64,000 nt of DNA from Azolla caroliniana (GCA_043228905.1 JBHGNT010000023.1:1-64000); one strand, 5' to 3'; shown: positions 1 through 10,505, numbered from the stretch's first letter. Numbers and translations are program-made. The notes: generated by a model not told the origin, from the sequence alone.

Positions 1-2
1 AA

Positions 3-1118
3 GGACCAGCGACACGATGGCGGCGGACGCAGGACCCGGCGACCATCACAACCTTTGCAGAATTAAAAGCAAAATTCTTGCATTTTTTCCACAAGGAGGT
101 CGACCAGACGACAATGGTGGGCCTGTTTTATACGATCCGACAGGAGGCAGGGGAAAGCATTCCCCAATTCGTCATCCATTTCCAACGAATGCATAGCCAG
201 CTTGCCCGTGCACCCCCGGAGGAGGAATTACGGACGATATTTTTAAACGCACTCCGGGAACCGTTACGCATGGTGTGTACGGTAATCGACTTTCGAGGAA
301 GCACCATTGACCAGGTCATTGACCGGGTCAGAGAAATGGAAAAGTCAAGCTCATGGCTTACACTGGGAACACTTCAACGGGCGTTACCCACCGATGAAGA
401 TCTCCGGTTCCGGCAGGCAATTCAATGCACAATCTGCTTGAATGCCGGACACTCGGCAGTGGAGTGCACCATGCGAACTCAGTGTGTGATTTGTCAATCC
501 AAGAGTCATACAACGGACCGGTGCGAGTATAACCTGTTAAACCGACAAGCACCACCCGTCCGACGGATCGAGCCAAGAAGCAGCCGAGACGAAGATGACG
601 ATCGTTGGCAAAGAATGAATCGGTACCGATCGGTATAGGATGTCCGGTATGGAGACAGACAAGAGAATGATGGCCGGTACGGGAATCGGCATGATAACTA
701 TGACCGGTATGAGCGATCAGACCGTTATCGGGAGTCCAACAGACGACACGAGCAATACGACAGAGACCATTCCCCTGGTTACCGAAGGCACCAGGAGGAC
801 TACGGCCGATTTTACGATCCACCACGACCGGACTACCGAAATAAAAATAAGAATAATAAGAAACGTAATTTCAAGAAAGGTGGTCACACTAGGGACCCGG
901 AACATGGAACCCCAAGGAGCCAACCGGCACAGAACGCACCACTCACTACGGGACCGACTCCGGATACCAGCAATGCTGAATCCAGCAATACCCGTAAAGA
1001 TACTGCTATTACTGCAGGCAGGAAGGCCACTACAGTAACCAGTGCCCGGCAAAGAGCTACGATAAACGACCAACAGTTAATATGGTGGTTCCGGAAGTGG
1101 CGGATGTACAACAAGTAA
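3..1118 (+). pseudogene. gag: gypsy gag (capsid/nucleocapsid), 5'-truncated with in-frame stop
   Basis: The frame is open from base 3, before any ATG, so the N-terminus is outside the window. Residues from about base 50 to 340 fit the Retrotrans_gag capsid domain (FAELKAKF near its start). Two CX2CX4HX4C zinc knuckles follow at about 427-528. After an in-frame TAG at 636-638 the same frame continues without break through an Arg/Tyr/Asp-rich and Lys-rich tail to TAA at 1116-1118, so the TAG is a nonsense change inside gag and not its true end. A third zinc knuckle (CYYCRQEGHYSNQC) lies at 1004-1045, but in the pol frame. This implies one lost or gained base near 995 in this copy. Confidence 0.85.
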
Positions 1119-4100
1119 CCACACGGTCGAAAGGCATGGCCAAAGAGTGGGAAACACAAGAGGCCATACGAAAACAGGCGACGGAATGGGTGAAGGAAGC
1201 CAATGAAAGGAACGTCGCGGACGCGGAACGGCAAAAGGCGAATACCATAGGGAGTGCCGGCGGTAGCCACCCAGAAAACGAGACATGGCAAGCACTGCAA
1301 GAATGTCAGATCACGTTGCCATTAGGAAGACTCTTGCAGCTCGTGCCGCGATTTACGGAAGGACTAAAAACGGTCATGACAGACGGTATAGCCCCACCGG
1401 CACCAGTCCTCTTCTCGAATCCGGAGGAGGGACCGACGGTGGTGGACACTAGTAGTCCGGTGATTACAGCTATTGTCAAAAGGCACGAACTTCCCGGCAC
1501 AGTAATCGATGGAGGTTCCGGGGTGAACGTAATAAGCCTCCACACGTGTGATGCCTTGGGTATACATGAATGGGAGCCATGTCCGTTCTGGCTACGGATG
1601 GCGGATACGAGCTCTGTACGGCCGACGGGCTTAATACGGAAATTGGATGTCACCATAGGAGGTCACACATTTCACATCTCGGCTGTAGTGCTGCAGCTAC
1701 AGGCGCAAGGCGCATACCCACTGTTGCTAGGCAGACCATGGTTGAAAACAGCACACATCAAGCAAAATTGGCGGAAAAATATGATTACCTTCCGGCGCGG
1801 AAAAGCCAAGGTCCGGGTACCGACACAACCACGGACGAGCAACGGTAAGGAATGCACACCGCTATATGTGGAATGCGTGAACATGCTTGAAGGGTTGGCA
1901 GACGACGAAGAAGCCCAGTACTTGGAGGAACACCCGAAGATCGTACCACTCTTCGAGATTGACGTAGCTGAAGCCGTAGCGCCATACTTGCCGCAGCGGG
2001 ACGAAACCGAAGCCGAACCAGACAAAGATTCGATTCGGGAATTACGGCAAGCACAGGAAGCGTTGGAACGGGAAATGGCCGTTTCCCAACGGGTAAAAAC
2101 ATCCCAGCTCGACGAAGTGAACCTAGGAAGCAAGGACGAATCAAAGCCGGTACACATCGCCAAAGAAATGAAGCCGGAAGATAAAGCGGCGATGATCAAA
2201 CTTCTCACGGAGTTTCGCGACGTATTCGCTTGGTCATACGAAGACATGCGAGGGCTGGACCCTCAATTATATCAGCATCAGATCCACTTAGGCAAGGACG
2301 CGAAACCAGTGGCGCAAAGACGTTACCGAATGAACCCCAACTACGCCGCCAAAGTGAAGGAGGAAATCGACAAACTCCTAAGAGTGGGCTTCATCCAGCC
2401 GGTAAAGAAAGCGACGTGGCTGAGCCCCATCGTCGTCGTCCCAAAGAAGAACGGTAAAATCCGCGTGTGTGTAGATTACAGGAAACTAAATGCAGCCACA
2501 ATTACGGATGCATTCCCTCTTCCGTTCACGGATGGAGTATTGGATGCCGTCGCCGGCCATGAAGTTTATAGTTTTTTAGACGGGTTCAGCGGATACAATC
2601 AAATCCGGATGCACCCTGACGACCAGGAGAAGACAGTGTTCGTCACCGAATGGGGGGTGTTTGTGGCCGAAGTAATGATGTTCGGCCTAAAAACGGCACC
2701 AGCAACTTTCCAGCGAATCATCATGGAGATCTTCGGCGAATACATTCCTGCCTTCATGCAGGTTTTCCTGGATAATTTTGCAGTCTATAGCCGGGGAAAA
2801 GACCATTTGCAGCACCTACGGTTATGCCTTGAAAAGTGTAGGTTATACCGGCTAAGCTTAAACCCAGCAAAATGCATCTTTGGGGTTTCAAGTGGAATCT
2901 TACTGGGACACATTGTAAGTAAGGAGGGCATTGCGGTCGACCCGGACAAAGTAAACGCGATACTAGGGGCACCGGCGCCGAAAACGGCCAAAGCACTAAG
3001 CTGATTCTTAGGACAGATCCGGTGGCACAGCCGGATGCTCCGTCACTTGGCTGACTTGGCTACACCATTACACACCGCGGTACATCGGACACCGTTCCAA
3101 TGGACGGATACGGAGGATAAGGCATACAATGCCCTGAAGGTACTTTTGTTGCAAGCACCCGTCGTGCAGCCTCCGGATTGGAGCAAGGAATTTCATGTGT
3201 TCGTTGACGCTTCCGACATCGCTATCGGTAGCGCCTTAATGCAACTTACGGAGCCTAAATGGTACCGGCCGGTATATTACGCCAGCCGGAAGCTGTCCCA
3301 AGCGGAGAAGAACTATTCGACGACGGAACGGGAGGCCCTGGGCATGATCTACAATGTCACAAAGTTTCGTCATTACCTATTGGGAAGGAAGTTCTCCTTT
3401 CATGTGGATCACTCGGCGCTCCTGTACTTAGTGTCCAAGGCGTCCCTGACCGGTAAGTTGGCCCGTTGGACCTTGCTGTTGCAGGAGTTCGAATTCGAGA
3501 TGTTCCACCGGCCCGGTATCCAGCATGCCGTAGCAGACTACCTGAGCCGGTTAGAGTCCGGAGAATCAGGCGACGGAGTATCGGATGAATTCCCGGACGC
3601 AGAGTTATTCCGTATCACCCCGGAAACGGCAGCGGACGGCACGGTGGCATCAGAAGATAGGTGGCTGACAAACATGCACCAGTTCCTAAGCACGGGCCTG
3701 CCACCAGAGGAAATGAACCGGAACCAGAGGAAACGACTGGCGGTGCAGAGCCGCAATTTCTGTCTGTTGCGGGACACTCTCTACCACAAAGGAGCAGATG
3801 GAATATGGAGACGGGCAGTCCGTAGTGACGAGAAACAAGTAATCTTACGGGAAGCACACTGTGGGGTTGCCGGAGGACACTATGCCGGGGAAACGACGGC
3901 AAGGAAAGTATGGCAGAGCGGCTTATGGTGGCCCACGACGTTAAAAGACGCCGTCAAGTATGCTAAGGAATGTGACCTATGCCAACGAATGGGCCAGCCT
4001 ACGGAGCAAGCACGGATGCCACACCAACCGGTACTTCCACTAGAGCCATTCCAGAAGTGGGGGTTGGATTTTGTCGGACCGTTCAAGCCACCGGCAATGA

Positions 4101-5083
4101 GAACGGGTAATCGTTATGTCATCGTGGCAACGGATTATTGCACTAAATGGGTGGAGGCTAAGGCCTTGAGAGACAATACCGCGTCATCCACAGCAAAATT
4201 CCTGTACGAGAACATTTGGTGCCGATATGGATGTCCGATTGAATTAATCAGCGACCAAGGAGGGCACTTTCTCGGCCAGGTAGTTGAAAGCTTAACAACG
4301 TTCTATGCCGTGGTCCATAAACGGAGCACACCGTACTACCCACAAGCGAACGGGTTAGCAGAGTCAACCAACAAAACGCTCCAGAACATTCTCCGCAAAA
4401 TCGTCAATGAAAACCGGACGGACTGGGATACAAAGCTCCATAGCGCGCTATGGGCGTACCGAACGGCATACAAAACAAGTATCCGGACAACGCCGTTCCG
4501 GTTAGCGTTCGGCTTAGAGGCGGTCATGCCGGTGGAATTTCAGGTACCAAGCTTACGGATCCAACTACGGGAACGGCTGAATGAAAAGGAGTCGGAGGAA
4601 ATGCGGCTAGCAGCACTATGCGAACTGGAGGAGCAACGGCTGGCCAGCATCCTACACATGGAACTGGAGCAACGACGACGGAAAGCGTTCGTTGACCGTC
4701 ACCGGAAAGGTAATGAAAAGATGTTCGAAATCGGAAAGCCGGTGCTAGTATTCCAAACAAGGATGGGCAAGATGCCGGGTAAACTTCGGTTTAGATGGAC
4801 AGGCCCGTATTGGCTGACACGGGAATACAACGGGTTCTATCAGTTAGGGACACTTGCCGGTGAAGTGCTAGGCAAGTGGGTCAACGGATTTAGACTAAAG
4901 CCCTATAAAGGACCGATGCCAAGTAACCCGTTTATGCAGCCCACCGGCACTATACCGGGAACCTGTCCGGGAACGGTACGGATGGAAGAAAAAGACGACG
5001 GGGAACCCGTAGCAGAGGCGAAGGAAGACACGGCAACCCGTAAGGAAAACGGTAAGGGTCCGAAGGGACCTACGGATGTGTAA
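998..5083 (+). pseudogene. pol: gypsy pol: protease, reverse transcriptase, RNase H, integrase, broken by TGA
   Basis: One frame runs from 998 (first ATG 1082) to TAA 5081-5083, interrupted only by TGA at 3002-3004 between RT and RNase H. Domains in order: aspartic protease with DGGSGVN (Asp near residue 143 from 1082) and the LLLGRPWL flap-side motif; RT with VCVDYRKLN and FLDGFSGYNQI; RNase H with FVDAS, EREALG, HVDH and ADYLSR; integrase with an H/H...CDLC zinc finger, Asp in GLDFVG, Asp in ISDQGGHF and Glu in GLAESTNK, then a C-terminal module ending near KPYKG. The RT catalytic box reads FLDNF instead of FLDDF (codon 2774-2776 is AAT), so polymerase activity should be lost. CGA to TGA at a CpG would explain the stop. 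Gag lies in the -1-related frame upstream. Confidence 0.92.
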
Positions 5084-5248
5084 GATCACATACCCTCATT
5101 TATAAAAAAAAAAAAGAAAAAAAAAGAAAAAGAGAAATCATTAAAAATCGAGGTATGAACGGACGTGAAAGCAAGGAGCGAAAAGGTACGTAGTGGGCAT
5201 TTAAGAGCCGCCACATTACTTAATACTAAATTGGTACACGACGTGTGC
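5084..5248 (+). other. spacer between pol and ORF3, with A/G-rich tract
   Basis: No coding signal is seen. A purine tract of A runs broken by single G bases lies at about 5102-5136, just after the pol stop. It could act as an internal purine tract or simply be A-rich spacer. No splice-acceptor or promoter motif could be assigned with confidence, so how the downstream ORF is expressed is unknown. Confidence 0.5.
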
Positions 5249-5464
5249 ATGCTCAAAAAAGGCGCCAAGACGCACAGAGAAGAAGCAGAACGCATGGAGA
5301 CCTTTTCATTTCGCGAGCCAAGAAGCACAGAAGCACCAAGGCGGTGGAAGCTTACCAAACGCGAACTTGCACTCAGAGAACCCCCACGTTCGGAACTCTC
5401 TATCTCTCGCTCTCACTCTCATCACCACTCTACCTCGCCATCTTTCCTCGACCTCGAAGCAGAC

Positions 5465-8134
5465 ATGGAACCACAAACGCTGTCGGAAGCGGCCAGGAAA
5501 TGGCTCAGGCAACACGGACTGGATGGGTTCTTGACCATCATGGAGGCACCACCGCACAAAGAAGCCGACCAGGTCATCAAGGAGCTCGACAAAGAAGTCA
5601 TTACCGAGGAAGCGATCCGTGCGCTAACAGGCCTTCCGGAGGGAGGTATTTTTCAGATCGATAACCCAACCTCGGAGCAACTCATCCGATATTTCGGTGA
5701 GTACTCTGTAGCCGGCAAAGGCTATCGAACGCAGGGCGGCGAAGATCCGCTATTCAGGGAGATAGCTCGAGTGCTCCATGAGTATGGCCACGTGTACCCC
5801 CGACCCCCTGTCATGCCAAAAAATCGGGCAGGGATGATCATAGCCACCTATGAAGGGATCAAGGTGGATTGGCCGGTGTTGATTGCAGACGGTTTGTGCG
5901 CGGCAATCGACACGGTACGAGGAAAGGATGGCAAGGAGGGCCGGAAGCTGTGGCATGCCGTAGCTCAGTGGATAACATTGCTCGCGCCGCCGGTCGAGAC
6001 CGTCCAGCCAAAGAAGCGGCCAAGATTATCGGAAGGAAGCACCTCGAAGCCCGCGTCCAAACGACAACAGCTGCTGGCGTCGAAGGCGACGAAAGGGAAG
6101 AAACGGCTCCCAGAACCGGAGGAGGTGTCACCGGTCCGACCCGTTAAGATAACCATACGGCGACCGGGACAGAAGGAACCGGAACCCTTGACGGCACAGA
6201 TACATGCCGTTACCCAGGAAGAGGAAACGGAGGAGCCAGTAGAGCACCTCCAACGACGGTCAAGAAGTAGGACCGCCGGGACAGCGGGGGAGCGTTCGTA
6301 CCCGCAAGAGGAAGAAACGCCCCCAACTCAACCTGAGCAAACCACAAGGGAGGAACCGGAACCGGTGCGTATAGAACCGGCCTTGTCGACTTCTATACAA
6401 GAAGTCATTCCAACGGCTCCGGAGACGGCGAGAACCGGAACTCAACAGCCGGCGAGCCCAGCCAGCACACACAGCGGCCAAGGAGTAGAACCAGAATGGC
6501 AGATACAGGCACTCAGGCCAGACAATTCCACAGTGAACGAGCCGACCCGACCAGTACAGCAGCAAGGCACCAGTAGCATGTGGCTACGGTGGGTAGGCGA
6601 GCAGATCGCCGGAGCGGTCGAGTACATAGAGGCGGAGGAGAGAGCGCACCACGAACGGTTGCTCGTCACAACCGTAGATCTAGAGACGGCCCGGTCCAGA
6701 ATCCGGAACCTTGAACAAGACTTGGACAGGGTCACAAGGGAAATGGCTCAATTGGCTTTGACAACACAAGTCCAAGCACCGGTGACTCCGGGCAATGTAC
6801 ATAATAAAGCGTCAGATCAACCTGTACATAGCAATCAGACCCCGGCAACGGAAACCGTTCCGGAGAGAAACGCGGCACAAGCCCAAGAGCTTGCGGACTT
6901 AAAGGATGAGCTAGCGGCCCAAGAAGCGTTGAGGAGCCGCGAAAGAGAGTTGAAGACGGCAGCGGAGGCAGAACTCAAAAAGACTGCTGAGAACCTACGC
7001 CGGGCCGAGGAGAGCTTACGGAAAGGCCACCAAGCGTACGACCGGCTCAAGGAGGAAAAGGAGAAAATGCTGCAAGAGAAGGACAGGCTCCGGAGAAACG
7101 CCGAAACAGAAGTAGAGCGCCTGAAAGAGGAACTCCGGCAGCTAAAGGACCGGGAGGACCGGAACCATCGCCAGATCAACGGCAAGCTCAAACAAAAAAC
7201 GGAGGAATTTGAGCACTTGCACCGGGAGTATAAACGGTTGCAAACGGAGCACAAGGAACGGACGGATGAGCTCCGGCAAGCAGTTGATCGGACCGCAACG
7301 GCATACGCTAATGAACAAGCGGAAACCAGAAGACGGTTGGAAGAGGCGGAGAAGGTTCGGACAGAGCTCCTCAGGCAACAGCAGGCGGAAAAAGAAAGAG
7401 CGGCGGAGGTACTGCAGAGGCTGCAAACAACATATCAAGGGCAGCTGACGCGCTACAGAGAGCAGGCGGAGGATACGGCTAATCTCATCAAGCAGTTGAA
7501 GGAGGAACGACAAGTTGTGGAAAGTAGAGCGCAAATGGGAGCAAGTCGCATCCAGGATATCATGCGGGCCTGGTTGAACCAGACCAAGAGCTTGATTGAC
7601 AACGGTTCCGTCAAATGGTGGACCAAGTGGGCCATGAATGCGGCGGAACTCCAATTGCTCCGGGCCGACGTAGAGAACCGGCGGAAGGAGGGAGATGATT
7701 GCTATATGCTGACTTCCGAAGACTTCACCGGCATAAGAGATGAGCTGGCCGAAGACTTTCAAGCCTTGGCAGAGGACCAACTAGGGCAAGTCCGGCAACT
7801 TGTAGCTCAGCTGGACGACGACAGGCTAGAGGCGCAGATCCAGTTTGAAAGCTACGAGAGGTCCCGGATCCGGGAAGAGAAAGCACGAGAACCAGTAATG
7901 GTCAACCTCAGTGATGAGGAACCGTTACTGGAAGGAGACCGGACCGGAAGCAGTCAAACGGGGATGCCGGAGTCAGAGAAACAAACGGAGCAGCCGCCTA
8001 TAGAGCAGCCGGAGCAGCCTCAGTCCCAACCGCAACCACAGCAGCAGCAGCAAGCACAGCCGCAACAACCACAACCGGAAGAACAAGTGGAAACTCTGGA
8101 ACAAAGTATTTTGGACAATTTGGGTGAACAATGA
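5465..8134 (+). CDS. ORF3 of the gypsy element: long coiled-coil accessory protein, intact
   Basis: An open frame of 889 codons from ATG 5465 to TGA 8132-8134. In-frame ATGs at 5249 and 5294 would give 961 or 946 residues. I prefer 5465 because the 70 bases before it are CT-rich like a plant leader. The first 200 residues form a globular-looking region (TGLPEGGIF, KVDWPVLIADGL) that faintly recalls plant retrotransposon-associated domains of the putative plant transposon protein or plant mobile domain type; this is a guess. A Lys/Arg-rich then Pro/Glu-rich linker follows. Next comes a heptad-rich, highly charged coiled coil from about 6660 to 7540, and the C-terminus is Gln/Pro-rich. No membrane segment or envelope feature is evident. 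It is intact while gag-pol beside it is broken. Function unknown. Confidence 0.7.
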   Translation: MEPQTLSEAARKWLRQHGLDGFLTIMEAPPHKEADQVIKELDKEVITEEAIRALTGLPEGGIFQIDNPTSEQLIRYFGEYSVAGKGYRTQGGEDPLFREIARVLHEYGHVYPRPPVMPKNRAGMIIATYEGIKVDWPVLIADGLCAAIDTVRGKDGKEGRKLWHAVAQWITLLAPPVETVQPKKRPRLSEGSTSKPASKRQQLLASKATKGKKRLPEPEEVSPVRPVKITIRRPGQKEPEPLTAQIHAVTQEEETEEPVEHLQRRSRSRTAGTAGERSYPQEEETPPTQPEQTTREEPEPVRIEPALSTSIQEVIPTAPETARTGTQQPASPASTHSGQGVEPEWQIQALRPDNSTVNEPTRPVQQQGTSSMWLRWVGEQIAGAVEYIEAEERAHHERLLVTTVDLETARSRIRNLEQDLDRVTREMAQLALTTQVQAPVTPGNVHNKASDQPVHSNQTPATETVPERNAAQAQELADLKDELAAQEALRSRERELKTAAEAELKKTAENLRRAEESLRKGHQAYDRLKEEKEKMLQEKDRLRRNAETEVERLKEELRQLKDREDRNHRQINGKLKQKTEEFEHLHREYKRLQTEHKERTDELRQAVDRTATAYANEQAETRRRLEEAEKVRTELLRQQQAEKERAAEVLQRLQTTYQGQLTRYREQAEDTANLIKQLKEERQVVESRAQMGASRIQDIMRAWLNQTKSLIDNGSVKWWTKWAMNAAELQLLRADVENRRKEGDDCYMLTSEDFTGIRDELAEDFQALAEDQLGQVRQLVAQLDDDRLEAQIQFESYERSRIREEKAREPVMVNLSDEEPLLEGDRTGSSQTGMPESEKQTEQPPIEQPEQPQSQPQPQQQQQAQPQQPQPEEQVETLEQSILDNLGEQ

Positions 8135-8186
8135 AGGTGCCGAGAAGGGTTCGACGTACAAGGTACTGTCCCACGGGCGTGCCATG

Positions 8187-8544
8187 TGTTACCGGCCGGC
8201 AAGGAGTCCAAAATACGGAGTGAAGGAATTAATTAAGTATGGTTGTAAATAAGCATAGTATGGACGGACGGACTGGAAACGGTATGCCGTTCCAGATCCG
8301 GACGGATCCCGAATAGGTGCGATAGGCACCGTTTTGTACTACGGGCCGGAAACCTATTTAAAGGCCCGGACCCTATTGTAATCGTAGCGGATAATTAATA
8401 GAGCGTATGGTGTTTATACTTCTGTGTTGATTTCCGTTCTGTACTTACTGTTATATCTTACGCGTGTAATTAACAAAAGCGCTCTAATCGTGTAACCTAC
8501 GTAAGTCGGTGTAATCGTTGAGTCATAATCCTATGCCGTAATCA
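8187..8544 (+). repeat. probable 3' LTR of the gypsy element
   Basis: About 358 bp, taken to start at TGTTACCGG and end at CCGTAATCA (TG...CA, imperfect inverted ends). The 3' edge is supported by the change to minus-strand copia sequence after 8544. The 5' edge is uncertain because the matching 5' LTR lies outside the window and no clear polypurine tract was found. A TATA-like motif at 8355-8362 fits LTR promoter architecture. Confidence 0.5.
8355..8362 (+). promoter_or_regulatory. TATA-like box in gypsy 3' LTR
   Basis: TATTTAAA followed by a GC-rich stretch, about 170 bp into the probable LTR, where an LTR promoter is expected. Confidence 0.4.
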
Positions 8545-8592
8545 CCCTTTGGTGAAGTGTCTCCGTGACACCTTGTGTTAGGCCTTGTCCGG

Positions 8593-9336
8593 TCAGAGAA
8601 TAACAGGAGGGTCCGGAGTTGCTGTCGGCATCACTTCGGTGCCTTCTTCCTTGATCTCGTCGGCCGCCTCCATTGCGCGCCGATTCGCCTCGTCCTCCAC
8701 GTCCACGGGGCCTACCTCCCTCTGTGTACAACATTCTGCTGTCGGTGTGCGTGCTGTAGACGCACCCGCGTGGTTCTCCTCTACTAGGAGCATTGACTGT
8801 AAGTCGAAAAAGGATGGCGTATTCTCCCGGGTACACACAACCGTTTGGAACGCTCCGAACTTCGACGCCAAACCTCCGAGACAAATCTGGACCATCTCGC
8901 TCTCCTCAATATTCACCTCTATGGAGGCGAGGGAGTCGCAGATATCCTTGATCTTCGAGGTATAGTACGCCACCGACAAGTCGCGTTGTCGTAGGTTGCT
9001 CAACTCCTGTCGGAGCTGAAGCTTCCTAGCTGTGGTGCTCGTGGCGAAAATCTTCATTAGATTTTCCCACGCACCCTTCGGCGTATTTGCATCCCGAACA
9101 TAGCTCAATAGCTGTTCGCCCACACACGACGCGAAGCAGTATAATACCCTGCTCGCCGATTGCTCCCACGACGGGAAGTCTTTGTGTGTCGATTCGGGTA
9201 CCGCGTCATTAGCTCCTTCGACATAACTCTAGTAGCCGTGCCCGAGCAGGTACTGGTGCATCTTGTAGGACCAAGACGCGTAGTTGGTTCTGTCGAGCTT
9301 CTCTGTTGGAAGCGAGCTCGCCATGCCTCTATCCAT
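8593..9336 (-). pseudogene. gag: copia gag (UBN2-type capsid), C-truncated, one in-frame stop
   Basis: On the minus strand the frame starts at ATG 9336-9334 (a second in-frame ATG lies at 9324) and ends at 8593. It has the plant copia gag signature: a Leu-Asp-x-x-Asn-Tyr-x-x-Trp start (KLDRTNYASWSYKM), then AWENLMKIFATSTTARK, LRQELSNLRQ and KIKDICDSL, as in the UBN2 gag domain that forms the capsid. An in-frame TAG at 9231-9229 sits in LLGHGY*SYVEG, where relatives have Trp, so it is a TGG to TAG nonsense change. The normal CCHC knuckle is not reached before the element is cut by the gypsy LTR. Confidence 0.85.
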
Positions 9337-9396
9337 CGTTCTTCTTGTTCTTCTTCGTCAAGCTGTGTCGGCTGCAGAGAGGTTCTCAACCCTCGC

Positions 9397-9408
9397 GCTC
9401 TGATACCA
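9397..9408 (-). other. primer binding site, initiator tRNA-Met type
   Basis: The minus strand reads TGGTATCAGAGC directly after the LTR end TTTCTACA. This is the standard plant copia primer site complementary to the 3' end of initiator tRNA-Met. It fixes both the orientation and the inner LTR edge. Confidence 0.9.
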
Positions 9409-9867
9409 TGTAGAAAGTAACGTGCGGAAGCAAGTATGAAGACCGAACAGAAGGAAGAAAACTTAGGTTTAATGGAGAGCTTGAGCTTACGCAGTATACG
9501 CGGGAGAGTCAGAGAGAGTGAGAGAGGGAAACACAAGAGGTATATTCAAAAAAATACACAATCTCTATTCATGACACTCTATACATATGTGTGTTCAATG
9601 AACACTTTTATACAAGTCCTAGAAGGACTGACCGAAGTACTGGCAGTACTTCAATGCTCATTAAGAGCTCCTACACTAACTCCCAAATATATTCCTCACG
9701 GAATATCTTTCCTAACGGCCTCCCGGTTTACGCACCGATCCGGCCCTACCTACGCACCGGTCTGTCTGCGTACCAGTTTACGCATTCGGCCTAACCGATC
9801 GGTCCCAACCGATCCGGTCCTCGGCTTCTTCAACCGATCCGGCCGATGTTGAGCTTGTCTCTCAACA
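9409..9867 (-). repeat. 5' LTR of copia fragment
   Basis: 459 bp. On the minus strand it begins TGTTGAGAGACAAG and ends CTTTCTACA, abutting the primer site. It contains a GA-rich stretch near 9510-9530. The flanking five bases on the right are TAATC (9868-9872), the expected target duplication. The partner copy would be outside the window. Confidence 0.8.
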
Positions 9868-10038
9868 TAATCCATCTTATAGTGCAATATAGATTATACT
9901 TTCCATTCAATTCTCTCTCTCTCTCTCTCTCTGATACGTGTTTTAATCATTGAGGTGTCTAAGGCATTCCTCGAGATTCCAGTTATTGGAGAGAATGCAT
10001 GTTCCTAGGTTTTTATCAGCGGGCTTGATGACTATGTA
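9868..10038. repeat. direct repeat copy 1 (partner 10577-10748)
   Basis: About 170 bp nearly identical to 10577-10748: an LTR-like tail (AATCCAT...TAGTGCAATATAG), a CT microsatellite, then minus-strand coding sequence resembling Penelope-like RT. The repeat starts exactly at the copia LTR edge, so the copia element cut into this copy. The two copies are offset by 709-710 bp. Confidence 0.8.
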
Positions 10039-10182
10039 GTGATTGTTTTTTAGTTTGTGTAGTGCGATTCTGAAGTTTTCGTGTGCGGTGGGTTGGGAGG
10101 GGAGAGAGGAGACAATATCTGAGAGGAGACAATATCTGTGATGGTTTGGTCTATGTTCGATGCGGCTGGGAGGTTCCAACTA
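9943..10182 (-). pseudogene. Penelope-like element RT fragment, copy A
   Basis: Minus-strand residues ALHKLKNNHYIVIKPADKN, then GTCILSNNWNLEECLRHLND before a stop, fit the N-terminal RT motif of Penelope-like elements (a VIKPADK core followed by a small hydrophobic strand and a Leu-x-Asp). After the TAA the frame reads Asn-Thr-Tyr-Gln, again like the family, before running into a GA microsatellite. Only this finger region is present; no RT core, YxDD box or GIY-YIG endonuclease is seen. The upstream part (9990-10179) also reads as family-like linker. Recognition rests on motif memory, and a profile search would settle it. Confidence 0.6.
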
Positions 10183-10411
10183 GTGTTGGGAATTCTGAAT
10201 GGGTGTCGTGATGCCACTCACATAATGATGATGGTTTGTCATGATGACACTCACATGATGCTTCAAAAAGTTTTGAACCCACAACCTTGTTATATACGTG
10301 TCAAATCCTTAGCCATTGTAATGACATGTTCCTATGTATAGTATAAAGAATCTATAATCTAAATATATAGGATATCATAAAACATTCTAGAGTACTCTAT
10401 ATTCTAGGATG

Positions 10412-10456
10412 TTCTAGAATATTCTAGAGTGCTCTAGATTCTAGAATGTTCTAGAT
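10412..10456 (+). promoter_or_regulatory. two heat-shock-element motifs upstream of TATA
   Basis: At 10412-10429 and 10439-10456 the sequence follows TTCnnGAAnnTTCnnGA, the alternating nGAAn array bound by heat-shock factors. Each motif has three perfect units and a fourth with one mismatch. They lie 42-86 bases upstream of TATAAATA. A weaker TTCTAGAG lies at 10385. Confidence 0.6.
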
Positions 10457-10497
10457 TATACTATATGAACCGAACAGTGGCGGATCCTCTAGGGACC

Positions 10498-10505
10498 TAT
10501 AAATA
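10498..10505 (+). promoter_or_regulatory. TATA box of LTR-like unit
   Basis: TATAAATA in a local context typical of plant LTR promoters, downstream of the heat-shock motifs. Confidence 0.55.

Larger units (their letters stand above)
1..8544 (+). mobile_element. Ty3/gypsy LTR retrotransposon, 5' end outside window
   Basis: The order gag, protease, reverse transcriptase, RNase H, integrase is that of Ty3/gypsy elements. Gag is already in progress at base 3, so the 5' LTR, primer site and start of gag lie left of the window. A long extra ORF (5465-8134) follows integrase, and a probable 3' LTR follows it. Gag-pol is broken by an in-frame TAG (636-638), a one-base frame change near 995, an in-frame TGA (3002-3004) and an RT active-site change, so this copy cannot move by itself. 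No chromodomain is recognisable after integrase. The right end abuts a minus-strand copia gag fragment, which suggests that this element inserted into that copia element. Confidence 0.9.
8545..9867 (-). mobile_element. Ty1/copia element, 5' fragment (LTR, primer site, gag start)
   Basis: Read on the minus strand this is the 5' LTR (9867 to 9409), a primer site complementary to initiator tRNA-Met directly after it, then the first part of gag down to the junction with the gypsy LTR at 8544/8545. The gag zinc knuckle, pol and 3' LTR are absent. The simplest reading is that the plus-strand gypsy element inserted into this gag, leaving the rest of copia left of the window. The LTR differs from that of the second copia element at 12341-12731 apart from a shared TGTTGAG start, so they are different families. 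Confidence 0.8.

Noticed and set aside
640-1038. A 132-codon frame within gag
   Set aside because: It is Thr/Ile/Arg-rich nonsense. The gag frame itself continues through this region after a single TAG with the expected Arg/Tyr/Asp-rich tail.
5100-5140. A-rich tract read as poly(A) of a retroposed copy
   Set aside because: It is broken by regular G bases and lies inside one LTR element between pol and ORF3, with no target duplication.
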